DNA from: Thermoplasmata archaeon
GTDB lineage: Archaea; Thermoplasmatota; Thermoplasmata; Thermoplasmatales; Thermoplasmataceae
Direction of reading: 5' to 3'
Assembly (NCBI GenBank): GCA_021810045.1
Contig: JAJZJR010000010.1
Span: forward strand, 1-64,000
DNA length: 64,000 nucleotides
Shown here: piece by piece, positions 51,350 through 60,364 of the stretch
How positions within the stretch are numbered: position 1 is the stretch's first letter
Layout: the number at the start of each line of letters is the position of its first letter
Position numbers and translations under genes: made by a program
Notes under the pieces: model-generated
The model's database searches: none
What the model was told of the DNA's origin: nothing
The model's input: only the letters and a program-made list of their open reading frames with translations

Positions 51350-51946
51350 ATGAGCGTTGTTTCATTAGCTCCAATAGCACTGGGATTCTTTGGGCTCGGA
51401 ACTGGCTATTTAATATATGGCCCGTATGAGCTTCTTGGAAAACCAGAAAAATCGGACAGATTGAATCTGTCGTTGGGACAATGGGGCATTTGGATGCCAG
51501 GATTTCTCCAGTTTGTAACTGGTATACTTCTCTGGCTCGGATTGACCCTGTACCCAACGGCATTTAATCCCACCGGGGCAAATTCCGATGCCCTGTACAT
51601 GGCAGCACTTGCGTTCACCGCTTATGGTGTTCACTGGTTTGCCTTGGGATACAACAGGTACAAAGGCGCAGATATGAGAATAGATGGCTATATGGCCTTC
51701 GCATTCCTGTGGATATCAATAACAGGTGCAGTAGTGTTCTTACACAACAGCACAGATGTCCCAGTAGGAATACTTTTCGTACTGCTGGCCTTTGTGTACA
51801 TAACCGACATTCCTGCAAGCCTGACGGAGAAGCCAATGTGGGTAAAAGCCAAAGGTTTCTTCCACATCATAACAGGAATATGGCTGATGTACCTGATGTT
51901 TGCTGCAGTGGCAAACTTTGCAATGGGAATTGGTCTCTGGCTATAA
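51350..51946 (+). CDS. GPR1/FUN34/YaaH-type acetate transporter-like protein
   Basis: A 198-residue protein with six membrane helices. PIALGFFGLGTGYLIYGPY, GQWGIWMPGFLQFVTGILLWLG and YMAALAFTAYGVHWFALGY correspond to the N-P-x-x-L-G-L start, the G-x-W-E/P-F segment and the F-x-x-Y-G-x-x-W segment of the acetate uptake family (YaaH/SatP). Those transporters carry acetate, succinate or formate with protons. Its position inside a formate-dehydrogenase island suggests organic-acid traffic. An IS has landed 13 bases before its ATG, cutting it from its promoter, so expression may be lost or driven from the IS end. Confidence 0.65.
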   Translation: MSVVSLAPIALGFFGLGTGYLIYGPYELLGKPEKSDRLNLSLGQWGIWMPGFLQFVTGILLWLGLTLYPTAFNPTGANSDALYMAALAFTAYGVHWFALGYNRYKGADMRIDGYMAFAFLWISITGAVVFLHNSTDVPVGILFVLLAFVYITDIPASLTEKPMWVKAKGFFHIITGIWLMYLMFAAVANFAMGIGLWL

Positions 51947-51977
51947 CCGGAAGACCTGTTTTCCAAATTTTTTATTT

Positions 51978-52499
51978 TTAAAAATCATTATTTTTCAATT
52001 CATCGTAAATGGAAATTGCATTTCTGTAGTCTTCGCTTGTATTAATGTTATAAAATGCATATTTGCTGAATTTGCTCTTTGGGATATAAACAGTGGTTTC
52101 GCCTGTCAACGCTTCCCTCAGATTCCTGGTTAACTTTGGCTCACCGGAATAGATGCTGAACATGGGTTCATAATCCTCATAACCATCACCTGGGACAACG
52201 GGCCCCCCACGGTAACTCTCCTTTAATATTTTCAAATCATTCTCATTGAAAAATACCATGTCCCCGCCTATCATGGCAAATGTACCATATCTTTTCTTGA
52301 GGTTGAAAACCAAGTCCATGATATTTTCTGATTTGTCATGAATAAATGGGAGAGGTAAATCGATCTTGGAATAGATGTATGTTTCAAACACCTTTGATAC
52401 CTTGTGGTACACATGCTCAATGATTGTCTTTTCCCCTATCTTCATCAAATGCTTGCCGGGGAGTCTTACTGAAAGCTTCACCGGGATTATGGCAATCAT
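51978..52499 (-). CDS. mobA: MobA-like nucleotidyltransferase (molybdenum cofactor)
   Basis: About 173 residues. The N-terminus IAIIPVKLSVRLPGKHLMKIG is the nucleotide-binding signature of MobA/CMP-NeuAc-synthetase-like transferases, and MIGGDMVFF supplies the metal-binding Asp. Within the molybdenum-cofactor island the most likely job is attaching GMP to molybdopterin to make the bis-MGD cofactor of the FDH subunit. It is shorter and less typical than E. coli MobA. Convergent with the transporter gene and divergent from moaC. Confidence 0.72.
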   Translation of the reverse strand: MIAIIPVKLSVRLPGKHLMKIGEKTIIEHVYHKVSKVFETYIYSKIDLPLPFIHDKSENIMDLVFNLKKRYGTFAMIGGDMVFFNENDLKILKESYRGGPVVPGDGYEDYEPMFSIYSGEPKLTRNLREALTGETTVYIPKSKFSKYAFYNINTSEDYRNAISIYDELKNNDF

Positions 52500-52582
52500 G
52501 GATGCCAAATGGGTTTGAATAACCTAAACCTGCCGATCTCCGTTGAGAATCTCTTTATGAAATAATGTCATGAGTGGGTATT

Positions 52583-53020
52583 ATGATAAACATCTCTGAA
52601 AAACCCATAGTCAGAAGGTATGCCAAAGCCTCGGGGAGCGTTGTTCTGAAAAAAGATACCGTTGAACTAATCAGAAAAGGGCAGATAAAAAAAGGCGATG
52701 TGTTCACCTCTGCAAAGGTTGCTGGAATCCAGGGTGCCAAAGAAGCCTGGAGCAGGATGCCCTATTGTCACCAGGTCCCAATAGAAAGTATTGATTTTTC
52801 AATGGATCTTGATGATGAGAAAGTGACAGTGTCATGTGCCCTCGTTGCAAACTGGAAAACTGGCGTAGAGATGGATGCCCTGAGCTGTGTTACATCTGCA
52901 TTGCTAACAGTCTGGGACATGACAAAGTATCTTGAAAAGGATGAAACTGGAAATTACCCGTCCACCAGGATAACAGATGTTCATGTTGACACAAAGGAGA
53001 AAGGCCATGCACCATCATGA
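52583..53020 (+). CDS. moaC: Cyclic pyranopterin monophosphate synthase MoaC
   Basis: About 145 residues. Family segments are RRYAKASGSVVLKKDTVELI, FTSAKVAGIQGAKEAWSRMPYCHQVPIES and TGVEMDALSCVTSALLTVWDM, the last holding active-site Glu and Asp residues. It completes the first molybdopterin step with MoaA. ATG 52583 was preferred to GTG 52574. The 3' end overlaps the start of moaB by 14 bases. Confidence 0.95.
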   Translation: MINISEKPIVRRYAKASGSVVLKKDTVELIRKGQIKKGDVFTSAKVAGIQGAKEAWSRMPYCHQVPIESIDFSMDLDDEKVTVSCALVANWKTGVEMDALSCVTSALLTVWDMTKYLEKDETGNYPSTRITDVHVDTKEKGHAPS

Positions 53021-53495
53021 AACAAAGGGCTTCAGTGGAAAATTCGGCGTTATCACCTGCAGTTCATCACGCACACAGGATGATGACGATTCAGGGAAAA
53101 CCATCATGGATCTGCTTGAAAATGCAGGACATGAAGTGGTTTCTTACGAAGTGATAATAGACGACCAGATCAGGATAAAGAATACAGTTCTTGACTTTCT
53201 TGACCAATGTGATTCCGTCATAATATCCGGAGGAACGGGCATAACCAGGTATGATGTAACGATCCAGGCTGTATCCAGCATTGCTGAATATGAAATGACC
53301 GGTTTCAGCCATGTCTTTGCGACATTGTCATTTCAGGAAATAGGAACAAATGCCGCCCTATCAAGAGCCACAGCTTTCGTGGTAAACAGGAAGCCGGTAT
53401 TTTGCCTCCCCGGATCACCTGCAGGTGCAAAACTTGGTGTCAGCGGCATAATCCTGGAACAGATTGCACACATACATCATGAATTGAACAGATAG
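53007..53495 (+). CDS. moaB: Molybdopterin adenylyltransferase MoaB/MogA
   Basis: About 162 residues with the MoCF-binding fold: GVITCSSSRTQDDDDSGKTIMDLL, VIISGGTGITRYDVTIQAV and FCLPGSPAGAKLGVSGIILEQI. It adenylylates molybdopterin before metal insertion. The ATG at 53007 follows AAAGGAGAAAGGCC, a good ribosome-binding site inside the moaC end; an upstream frame from 52977 is less likely. It is followed after seven bases by moeA. Confidence 0.94.
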   Translation: MHHHETKGFSGKFGVITCSSSRTQDDDDSGKTIMDLLENAGHEVVSYEVIIDDQIRIKNTVLDFLDQCDSVIISGGTGITRYDVTIQAVSSIAEYEMTGFSHVFATLSFQEIGTNAALSRATAFVVNRKPVFCLPGSPAGAKLGVSGIILEQIAHIHHELNR

Positions 53496-53502
53496 GATAA
53501 TC

Positions 53503-54744
53503 ATGGAAAAGATAAGGAGAAAAATGGGAAAATTCCTGAAGCTGATTTCGCTTGATGAGGCATTGGACAGGATTAGAAACACAGCCTGGGATACTCCTAA
53601 AAAAGAAAGTATCCATGTTGCCTCTTCACTTGGCAGGATATCTGCAGGTGATGTTACAGCCAAGTCTAATTTTCCCCCATGGAACAGGAGCCTCGTTGAT
53701 GGTTTTGCGGTAAATCTTTCAGACTGCAAAAGTGCAAGCGATACAAATCCTGTAACTCTGGAAACAAATGGAGTTGTTGAGGCTGGCAGGTCCAGGTTCG
53801 ACAAATATATTGAGGGGAAATGCACAGAAATTTACACCGGAGGAATAGTGCCCGATTCTTATGATGCCGTCATAATGGCGGAAGACTGCATTATTGAGGA
53901 GGGAAATATTACGATAACCTCTGTTCCAAAGCAATGGGCAAACATAGAGAGAGCAGGAGATGACCTCCGCGGAGGTGACATGATATTGGCAGAATCCTCA
54001 GTGATTAAACCCTGGAATATCACTGCTCTGGTTAGTTCAGGTGTTGAAACGGTTGATGTTTTTGAAAAAATACGTGTTGGAGTCATTTCCACTGGTAATG
54101 AACTGTTTTCCGATGCTGAAGGAAAAATCCCAAATACAACACAGAACCTCATTGTCAACTACCTGAACAGAGGATTTATTGAAGCTCGGGCAGCAGGTAT
54201 TGCCCACGACGATTCCCGGGAAATAAGAGACATGATTAATGTTGCCCTGAAAGAGAATCATTGCGTAGTAGTAACAGGGGGAACCAGCCTTGGGGGTAAG
54301 GATGAGGTACCGGAAGCCATGTCGGAAATTTCCAATGTGGTATTTGGTGGAGCCATGATAAGGCCAGGAAGAACTATGACTCTTTACGAATCAGATGGCA
54401 AACCCGTATTTTCCGTTTCTGGAGTTCCCGTCCCATCCATGCTGTCCTTTGACCTGTTCTTTGAAGAATATGTCAGAACAGTAACAGGTCTGAAGGAATA
54501 CAGGAAGACGCTTACTGCCACACTGTCCTCTAATGTTTCCAACAAAGCTGGCTATGCAGGGATTTACAGAGTGAACCTTATTTCAGGCGAAGATGGAGAA
54601 GTTGCTGAGGTCATCAAAACACATGGCTCAGGATCAATAAGTTCAATGCTGAAGTCTGATGGCACACTGGTGATACCGGGAACTGTTGAGGGCCTTGAAG
54701 CCGGTGAACATGTAAAAGTTAAACTCTTTGGTGATTTTTATTGA
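53503..54744 (+). CDS. moeA: Molybdenum insertase MoeA
   Basis: A 413-residue MoeA. Domain I/II contains SLDEALDRI, FPPWNRSLVDGFAV and EIYTGGIVPDSYDAVIMAED; domain III (MogA-like) has GVISTGNEL and VVTGGTSLGGKDEVPEAM; domain IV is a C-terminal beta barrel. It puts molybdate or tungstate into adenylylated molybdopterin. It overlaps the next moeA by four bases. Two MoeA paralogues per genome are common in archaea and may serve molybdenum and tungsten, respectively. Confidence 0.95.
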   Translation: MEKIRRKMGKFLKLISLDEALDRIRNTAWDTPKKESIHVASSLGRISAGDVTAKSNFPPWNRSLVDGFAVNLSDCKSASDTNPVTLETNGVVEAGRSRFDKYIEGKCTEIYTGGIVPDSYDAVIMAEDCIIEEGNITITSVPKQWANIERAGDDLRGGDMILAESSVIKPWNITALVSSGVETVDVFEKIRVGVISTGNELFSDAEGKIPNTTQNLIVNYLNRGFIEARAAGIAHDDSREIRDMINVALKENHCVVVTGGTSLGGKDEVPEAMSEISNVVFGGAMIRPGRTMTLYESDGKPVFSVSGVPVPSMLSFDLFFEEYVRTVTGLKEYRKTLTATLSSNVSNKAGYAGIYRVNLISGEDGEVAEVIKTHGSGSISSMLKSDGTLVIPGTVEGLEAGEHVKVKLFGDFY

Positions 54745-56594
54745 AGTCCGTATACAAGAAACTGGTATCATTCGGGAAAGCTGTTCAGCTGGCCAGAGAA
54801 ACTATAAAACCATTGGATGAAACTGAAAATATCCCAATAACAGAGAGTTCCGGCAGAATTCTCTCCCAAAGTGTGTTTGCACCGAGAAATAATCCCCCAT
54901 TCAATAGATCCACCATGGATGGTTACGCAGTAAGATCCAGAGATATAGCTGATATCAATGAGACAGATCCTGCCATCCTGAAGATTACTGGAGAATCATT
55001 CATTGGACAACCTCGAAAAGAAATGGCCTGTGAAGGATGCTGTTTCAGGATCTCCACGGGTGCCATAATCCCTTCAGGCGCTGATGCAGTTGTCAGAGTT
55101 GAGGATACTGAAGAAACTGGAGATGAAAAAGTAAGGATTTTTGTATCGGTTTCTTCGGGAACAAACATAGCCGAATCCGGGAGTGATATTTCGGGACAGG
55201 AACTTCTGACACTTGCCGGTAAGGTGGTAGATACCAATGATATTGCTGTATTTGCTTCACTTGGTATTCCTGAGGTTGAAGTTTACAGGAAGCTGAAAAT
55301 TACCGTTATCTCCACTGGAAATGAACTCATAGCATATAACGGGAAATACAGTGAAGGGAGCATAAATGATGCAAATGGTATCGCCCTGTGCAACGAGCTC
55401 AACAACTACAGTTTTATTGATGCAGTGTACGCAGGAATTGTCCCAGACGACTATAATCAAATCAAGGAAAAAATAGATGAAAATCTCACCAAGGCAGACA
55501 TTGTGATTCTTTCAGGAGGCAGTTCAGCTGGCGAATCTGATCTTGTATACCGGATTATTGACGAAATGAGCCCAGGAATGATATTCCATGGAGTTCTTGT
55601 TAAACCTGGCCTGCCAACAGTTTTGGGTCAATCCGGAAATAAAGTCGTTATAGGTCTACCAGGGTTTCCCGTATCATCCATGATGATCTTCAGGTCAATC
55701 TTTCTGCAGGCAATTCTCTCAGCCGGTGGCTTAAACCGCCAGCCAGCATCCCTTAGAGGTGTTCTTGCCGTTAATCTTAAGCTTGAAATGGGCAGGCAGA
55801 ACCTTATTCCAGTCAGTGTAGCTCCTGGCGAACCCAGTAGAATCTATCCTGTAACAGGACTGTCCGGATCAATATCACGGTTCATGTCAACCAGCGGATT
55901 CATTTCCTTGGAAGGCGACACAAAATTCCTTGAAGCTGGAACAGAAACTGATGTTATCCTCTGGGAACAGAATCTTGAAGACAGAAGACCTGTCATTTCA
56001 GGAATTGTGTTGAGAACCGAAGCTGAAAGTGATGTTACAGAGCATCTTTCCTCTTTCAGATATCAGAGAATGAACCCGAGGGAATCCCTCAGGTCACTGA
56101 AAAATCGTGATTCAAGCATAAGTTCTTTCTTTTTCACCGAAGGTTTTAGTGTTCGTGAATATGTAAAAACAGAGTTTGGAAACGATGAGTTTTTTATTTA
56201 TGCAGGGCACCGGATGGAAGTTGGGATCTTATCCACATTTTCCATGAAAACCATGGATGAAGTTTTCGAAAGTATTCAGAAAGGGGTTAAGATTACTGGT
56301 CCTGCCATAAGGTTCCTTGAAAACATTGTATCTGACAATAAGGTTCTCCACAGATTGCTCCAAGAAATAAGAGAAAACCTGTCATCGTACTTGCCTTCGG
56401 ACTTGAAATATGAAAGTGCCCATGACCCGGGAGATAAAAACATCTTAAGGATCTGCAGCGGCATTCCTGAAGATCTGGAGGGAAAAAGCTGGATAAGGGC
56501 CTTTGACATCATCCCTGTTTTTGTGACAGAAAAAAAGGGTACTGTTGAAAATCTTCCACATTTGAATGAATTCCTGAAGCTTTTAGAGGATTAA
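54741..56594 (+). CDS. moeA2: MoeA paralogue with a C-terminal PBP-like domain
   Basis: 617 residues. The first 405 form a full MoeA (FGKAVQLARETI, NPPFNRSTMDGYAV, STGAIIPSGADAVVRVED, VILSGGSSAGESDLV, VIGLPGFPVSSMM). The last 200 residues resemble the periplasmic-binding-protein-like (PF12727-type) domain that archaeal MoeA2 proteins carry, but it is poorly conserved here and its ligand is uncertain; molybdate, tungstate or cofactor binding is possible. The start is TTG overlapping the moeA stop (TTGA). Confidence 0.88.
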   Translation: MKSVYKKLVSFGKAVQLARETIKPLDETENIPITESSGRILSQSVFAPRNNPPFNRSTMDGYAVRSRDIADINETDPAILKITGESFIGQPRKEMACEGCCFRISTGAIIPSGADAVVRVEDTEETGDEKVRIFVSVSSGTNIAESGSDISGQELLTLAGKVVDTNDIAVFASLGIPEVEVYRKLKITVISTGNELIAYNGKYSEGSINDANGIALCNELNNYSFIDAVYAGIVPDDYNQIKEKIDENLTKADIVILSGGSSAGESDLVYRIIDEMSPGMIFHGVLVKPGLPTVLGQSGNKVVIGLPGFPVSSMMIFRSIFLQAILSAGGLNRQPASLRGVLAVNLKLEMGRQNLIPVSVAPGEPSRIYPVTGLSGSISRFMSTSGFISLEGDTKFLEAGTETDVILWEQNLEDRRPVISGIVLRTEAESDVTEHLSSFRYQRMNPRESLRSLKNRDSSISSFFFTEGFSVREYVKTEFGNDEFFIYAGHRMEVGILSTFSMKTMDEVFESIQKGVKITGPAIRFLENIVSDNKVLHRLLQEIRENLSSYLPSDLKYESAHDPGDKNILRICSGIPEDLEGKSWIRAFDIIPVFVTEKKGTVENLPHLNEFLKLLED

Positions 56595-56595
56595 C

Positions 56596-57204
56596 CTAAT
56601 TTTTTTTCATTTTTTCAAGTATCTTTAGAACTTCAGATATCTCATCTATGTAGTAATCAGCATAATTCGAGAATTTTCTCACGCCATGACCTATGAATAC
56701 AGATACGGAACCTATGTCCCTTGCAGGAATGAGGTCGGTTTCAGCATCCCCCACAACCATGCAATCCTTTGGTCCAACTTTCATTGAAGAGAGGGCTTTC
56801 AGGTAAGGCTCAGGGTCAGGTTTCCCCACTTCAACGTCGTCTATTGTTACTACCGGATTATATGGCAGCTTCAGGATATCCAGTAATGCCCTTCTTGAAG
56901 ATGTTACAATGGATGTTCTTATTCCCATGGATGTAAGCCGTTTCATGGTACAGTCAACATCATCATAAAGAGTGATTTCCCCCAGGTGTGAGCGAAAATA
57001 TTTCTCTTCTTCCATTTCAATTTCAAAGGCTTTGCTTGAAAATTTTCCTGCAAGATCCACTCCCGGTATCCCTATGAGTGGAGATATCTGTTCTTCTGAT
57101 ACCTCCAGGCCAAATACATCAAATGCATGTTTCCAGGCCTTAATCCTCAAGGCTCTCGAATTGAGAAGTGTTCCGTCCAGATCAAAGATAATTCCCCTTA
57201 TCAT
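56596..57204 (-). CDS. HAD-superfamily phosphatase
   Basis: A 202-residue HAD hydrolase. Motif I is FDLDGTLLNS (residues 7-16), motif II VTSSRRA, motif III the Lys of VEVGKPDPEPY, and motif IV VVGDAETDLIPA. The helical cap (about 17-85) is of the beta-phosphoglucomutase/phosphoglycolate-phosphatase class. Substrate unknown; its place between moeA2 and a moeB-like gene may be incidental. It is convergent with moeA2 and follows moeB by six bases. Confidence 0.9.
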   Translation of the reverse strand: MIRGIIFDLDGTLLNSRALRIKAWKHAFDVFGLEVSEEQISPLIGIPGVDLAGKFSSKAFEIEMEEEKYFRSHLGEITLYDDVDCTMKRLTSMGIRTSIVTSSRRALLDILKLPYNPVVTIDDVEVGKPDPEPYLKALSSMKVGPKDCMVVGDAETDLIPARDIGSVSVFIGHGVRKFSNYADYYIDEISEVLKILEKMKKN

Positions 57205-57210
57205 ACAGAA

Positions 57211-57942
57211 TCAGTTTTGAATATTGCTGCAGGTAGGGCATTGCGGATTCCTATTAATATGAATCTTTTCCATAACAAGATTCCACGGATCAATGTAATA
57301 CAAATCCCCATTTTCATCCTGGTTCAGGAGAATCCTCAGGGCAATGGTCCAGGCGAGGCTTGAAGCCATAACAGGTGCTGAAGCAAGAACCCCGGTTTCT
57401 TCACAGCTCATTGAATAGTTTAAATTTCTATCTACAAAACAGTCCAGGCAGGATGTGCTTCCGGGAAGAATCCCCTTAGCCTGAGACACAGTGCCTATTG
57501 AGGAAATGAATACCCAAGGTATCCTGTTCTCAACACAGTAGCTGTTAATGATCCTGCGTGTCTGCATATTGTCGGTTCCGTCAATGACAATGGAAGGTTT
57601 TCCTAAGAGTTCTGAAGCATTTTCCTGGGATAGGAATTGTGGTACGGATTCAATTTCGCAACCCCCATTGACTATCCTCAGCCTTTCTGAAGCAGCATCA
57701 GGCTTTTTCCTGCCCACATCATTTTCAGAATAAAGGATCTGACGATGGATATTGGAAATGTCCACAGTATCTCCATCTATCAAACGGATCTTTCCAACGC
57801 CTGCTCTTACGAAGAGATCTGCAGCCGGAGAACCTGTTGCTCCAATACCAACAACTACCACATATGAGTTCCTGATGATTTCGTATCCATCCACCGAAAT
57901 TTCTTTCAGTGCCATTTCCCTGGAAAATCTTAGATTGAACAT
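57211..57942 (-). CDS. moeB: ThiF/MoeB/HesA-type adenylyltransferase
   Basis: A 243-residue E1-like enzyme. VVVVGIGATGSPAADLFVRAG is the ATP-binding motif, LIDGDTVDISNIHRQILY the Arg/Asn/Asp region, and the zinc site is two pairs, CLDCF and CPTC. A Cys in MSCEETGVLASAP may be the sulfur or thioester site. It should activate the Gly-Gly tail of MoaD (44.7 kb), and may also serve other ubiquitin-like SAMPs. First gene of a two-gene operon with the HAD phosphatase; divergent from the alcohol dehydrogenase. Confidence 0.9.
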   Translation of the reverse strand: MFNLRFSREMALKEISVDGYEIIRNSYVVVVGIGATGSPAADLFVRAGVGKIRLIDGDTVDISNIHRQILYSENDVGRKKPDAASERLRIVNGGCEIESVPQFLSQENASELLGKPSIVIDGTDNMQTRRIINSYCVENRIPWVFISSIGTVSQAKGILPGSTSCLDCFVDRNLNYSMSCEETGVLASAPVMASSLAWTIALRILLNQDENGDLYYIDPWNLVMEKIHINRNPQCPTCSNIQN

Positions 57943-58008
57943 TTGTGCTCCGGACTATGGTGAGCCATTAAGACCCATCACATATATATTTCCACATTAT
58001 TCTTACTT

Positions 58009-59019
58009 ATGAAAGCATCTGTTCTGAAGGAGTTAAAAACACCGATAAGTGTTGAAGAAGTTGAAATACCTGAAGTCTCAGGCCATGATGTTCTAATAAA
58101 GCAGAAACTGACTGGTATCTGTTACAGAGACATTCTGACCCAGGAAGGTTTCTTTCCAAGAGTTTCACTTCCAATTATTCCAGGACATGAAATATCAGGA
58201 ACAATTGAGAAGGTGGGGGAACAAGTTGAAGATTTTAAACCAGGTGACAGGGTTGCAAGCCTCATTTATACTCCATGTGGCCAATGTGAATACTGCAAAT
58301 CAGGAAACGAAAATCTCTGTCCCAACAAGAGAACATTTGGAGAAACCGTGAACGGCGGGTATGCACAGTATATAAAGACTACCGACAAGTCCCTGGTCAA
58401 AGTTCCCGAAGGAGTGGGAGATGCTGAAGCATCAATATCAGCCTGTGTGACAGGGATGATTTACAACGCAATGAAGCGTGTTGGAGGCCTAGTCGAAGGA
58501 GAAAATGTTCTCATATCTGGAGCAGGTGGAGGCGTTGGGACACACGCAATACAGATTGCAAAGGCACTGGGTGCTCATGTTATTGCCAAAACTTCGTCCC
58601 CGTGGAAAGCAGAAAAACTCTATGGCCTCGGTGCAGACCTGGTGGTAACTTCGGAAAATTTTGACAAGGAGATCAAGCAACACACAGGTGACGGGGTGCA
58701 TCTTGCCCTTGAAAGTGTAGGTCTTCCAACATTTGATAAAACACTGAGAAGCCTGAGAACAGGAGGAAGAATGGTTGTCATAGGGAATGTAGACCCAACC
58801 CCTGTGCCATTGCCATTAGGTCTCATTATCCTGAAGGGAAACAAAATAATGGGCAGCATAAGTTCTACCAGGGAAGACATGAAAGCTGCTCTTCAACTTT
58901 CAGCGGAAGGTAAAATTTCTGCCATGGTTCACAGGAAAATTAAACTCGATGACATAAACGAAGCATTTGCTGAAATGAAGGGGAAAATGTCTCTGGGCAG
59001 GATAATGATAGAACTCTGA
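58009..59019 (+). CDS. Zinc-dependent alcohol dehydrogenase (MDR family)
   Basis: A 336-residue enzyme. The catalytic zinc ligands are Cys38 (GICYRD), His60 and Glu61 (PGHEISG), and the structural zinc lobe is Cys90, Cys93, Cys96, Cys104. The Rossmann motif is ISGAGGGVGTHAIQIAKALG. The TD/R instead of a Ser or Thr after Cys38 resembles the acryloyl-CoA/alcohol-dehydrogenase branch common in Sulfolobus and Thermoplasma. It should oxidise an alcohol or reduce an aldehyde with NAD(P). The ATG lies 67 bases from the divergent moeB start. Confidence 0.92.
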   Translation: MKASVLKELKTPISVEEVEIPEVSGHDVLIKQKLTGICYRDILTQEGFFPRVSLPIIPGHEISGTIEKVGEQVEDFKPGDRVASLIYTPCGQCEYCKSGNENLCPNKRTFGETVNGGYAQYIKTTDKSLVKVPEGVGDAEASISACVTGMIYNAMKRVGGLVEGENVLISGAGGGVGTHAIQIAKALGAHVIAKTSSPWKAEKLYGLGADLVVTSENFDKEIKQHTGDGVHLALESVGLPTFDKTLRSLRTGGRMVVIGNVDPTPVPLPLGLIILKGNKIMGSISSTREDMKAALQLSAEGKISAMVHRKIKLDDINEAFAEMKGKMSLGRIMIEL

Positions 59020-59164
59020 ATGCTGTTAGTATTCCTGGAAACTGCTATCACTCATAATAGTATGACTGCATCCACACTTTTCTGCATAAGATTATTTTTT
59101 CAGTAAAAATAATTCCACAATATTTTTATAAAGTAGTAAATTCGGTGTAAAAAGTGGGATTGAA

Positions 59165-59323
59165 ATGCAGGAACTTATTTGTAATATTGAATTTGATTCT
59201 GAGGAAGATCAGTATGTGGCAAGGTTAAGAACGGAAATGGGTGGCCTCAGAGAATATACTGGAGTAACCTTCGAAGAGGTACTTAATCTTGTTATGATTG
59301 AACTCAGGGAAGAATTTGCCTAA
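59165..59323 (+). CDS. 52-residue conserved-looking small protein
   Basis: MQELICNIEFDSEEDQYVAR begins an acidic 52-residue protein that continues LRTEMGGLREYTG and ends VLNLVMIELREEFA. The strand-strand-helix pattern (IEFDSEEDQYVARL, then a helix starting TFEEVLNLV) recalls the half-size HicB-like fold found in small archaeal proteins, but the match is weak. TATTTTTATAAAG (about 59120-59132) is a good TATA box and GTGGGATTGAA precedes the ATG. No HicA-like toxin is adjacent. Confidence 0.55.
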   Translation: MQELICNIEFDSEEDQYVARLRTEMGGLREYTGVTFEEVLNLVMIELREEFA

Positions 59324-59381
59324 TCCAGATTTTTTGATCGATTGTACCAAAAAATTTTATTTTATATTAGCAGTGTAGTCA

Positions 59382-60359
59382 ATGTTGAGGCGCTTACTAT
59401 TAATCCTGGTCATATTTTCATTGGTAGCCCTCCCCGTTGCCTCAGCAGACGATGGGGGCCATAATCCCGAGACTCCAGTAGAGAATGAACTTCATTTTAC
59501 AAATTATCCCCAGATCTATATAAGCCCATCAGCAAACACCAGTTTCAATCTTTCCTACGAGGGTTTGCTTCTTTTCACGAATTATGGCCTTTATTATGCC
59601 TATTTCCCATCCCAAACATGGGTTATCCACAGAGTCTCAAACAACAGCCTTTACTATACTTCTCATCTCAATTTCCATAAAACGGATGCAAACTATTTGA
59701 GTGATATCGAGAAAAAATTCAACATTTCCTCAAACGTTGTGAGTGGAGACCATGAAAACTACAAATTTGAGCTTGAATCCCAGGTTACTTCAGACATCAC
59801 CATATGGATGAACAAAACACTTACACCGAATCCCCTTCCCCACAACAATACACCTGTGAGCAGCTTCCAGCTTACCTTTTCTATGAGTTCAAACAGCATT
59901 ACCGGCCAGGGAGATCTCCTCCTTATTCAACAGCTTGGGGCAAAGCTTGGGAACATATTTGAGCAGTATCACAACCTTTCCAGATTCTCCCAGAACTTCA
60001 CAAAACTAAATACCAGCGGAATCAGTGTTACCAGCACAAATTATTCTGCCTATTACTGGTGGAACAGTTCCTTTGTTGTGAATGGCCTGACTTCACAGCT
60101 GAATGCTTCAAAAAGTTCTGATGGGAATGTGGATACACTGATATTCCAGTTTCATTTTACCAATGGAATACATACACTCACACAGGATCCCCATTTCTCT
60201 GTTCCCAGTATAGACCTTTTCCAGAGCCCTATTCTGCAGAATGATATACAGCAGGCAGCAAATTTCCTCATCATCCATTCTGAACTTCTTGCCGGCGGTC
60301 TTGCAACAGGCATGGCATTACTTGGTGTATCTTATGCTTCATTCAGAAGAAAAAAATAG
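59382..60359 (+). CDS. Secreted protein with C-terminal membrane anchor
   Basis: 325 residues. A signal peptide (LRRLLLILVIFSLVALPVASA, cleavage near residue 23) is followed by a 260-residue extracellular domain rich in Asn, Ser and aromatic residues with many N-x-S/T sites, and a C-terminal helix (about 299-319) ending in RRKK. No domain is recognised. Its gene is convergent, five bases from a winged-helix regulator gene. Probably a surface-exposed protein. Confidence 0.75.
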   Translation: MLRRLLLILVIFSLVALPVASADDGGHNPETPVENELHFTNYPQIYISPSANTSFNLSYEGLLLFTNYGLYYAYFPSQTWVIHRVSNNSLYYTSHLNFHKTDANYLSDIEKKFNISSNVVSGDHENYKFELESQVTSDITIWMNKTLTPNPLPHNNTPVSSFQLTFSMSSNSITGQGDLLLIQQLGAKLGNIFEQYHNLSRFSQNFTKLNTSGISVTSTNYSAYYWWNSSFVVNGLTSQLNASKSSDGNVDTLIFQFHFTNGIHTLTQDPHFSVPSIDLFQSPILQNDIQQAANFLIIHSELLAGGLATGMALLGVSYASFRRKK

Positions 60360-60364
60360 TGACA

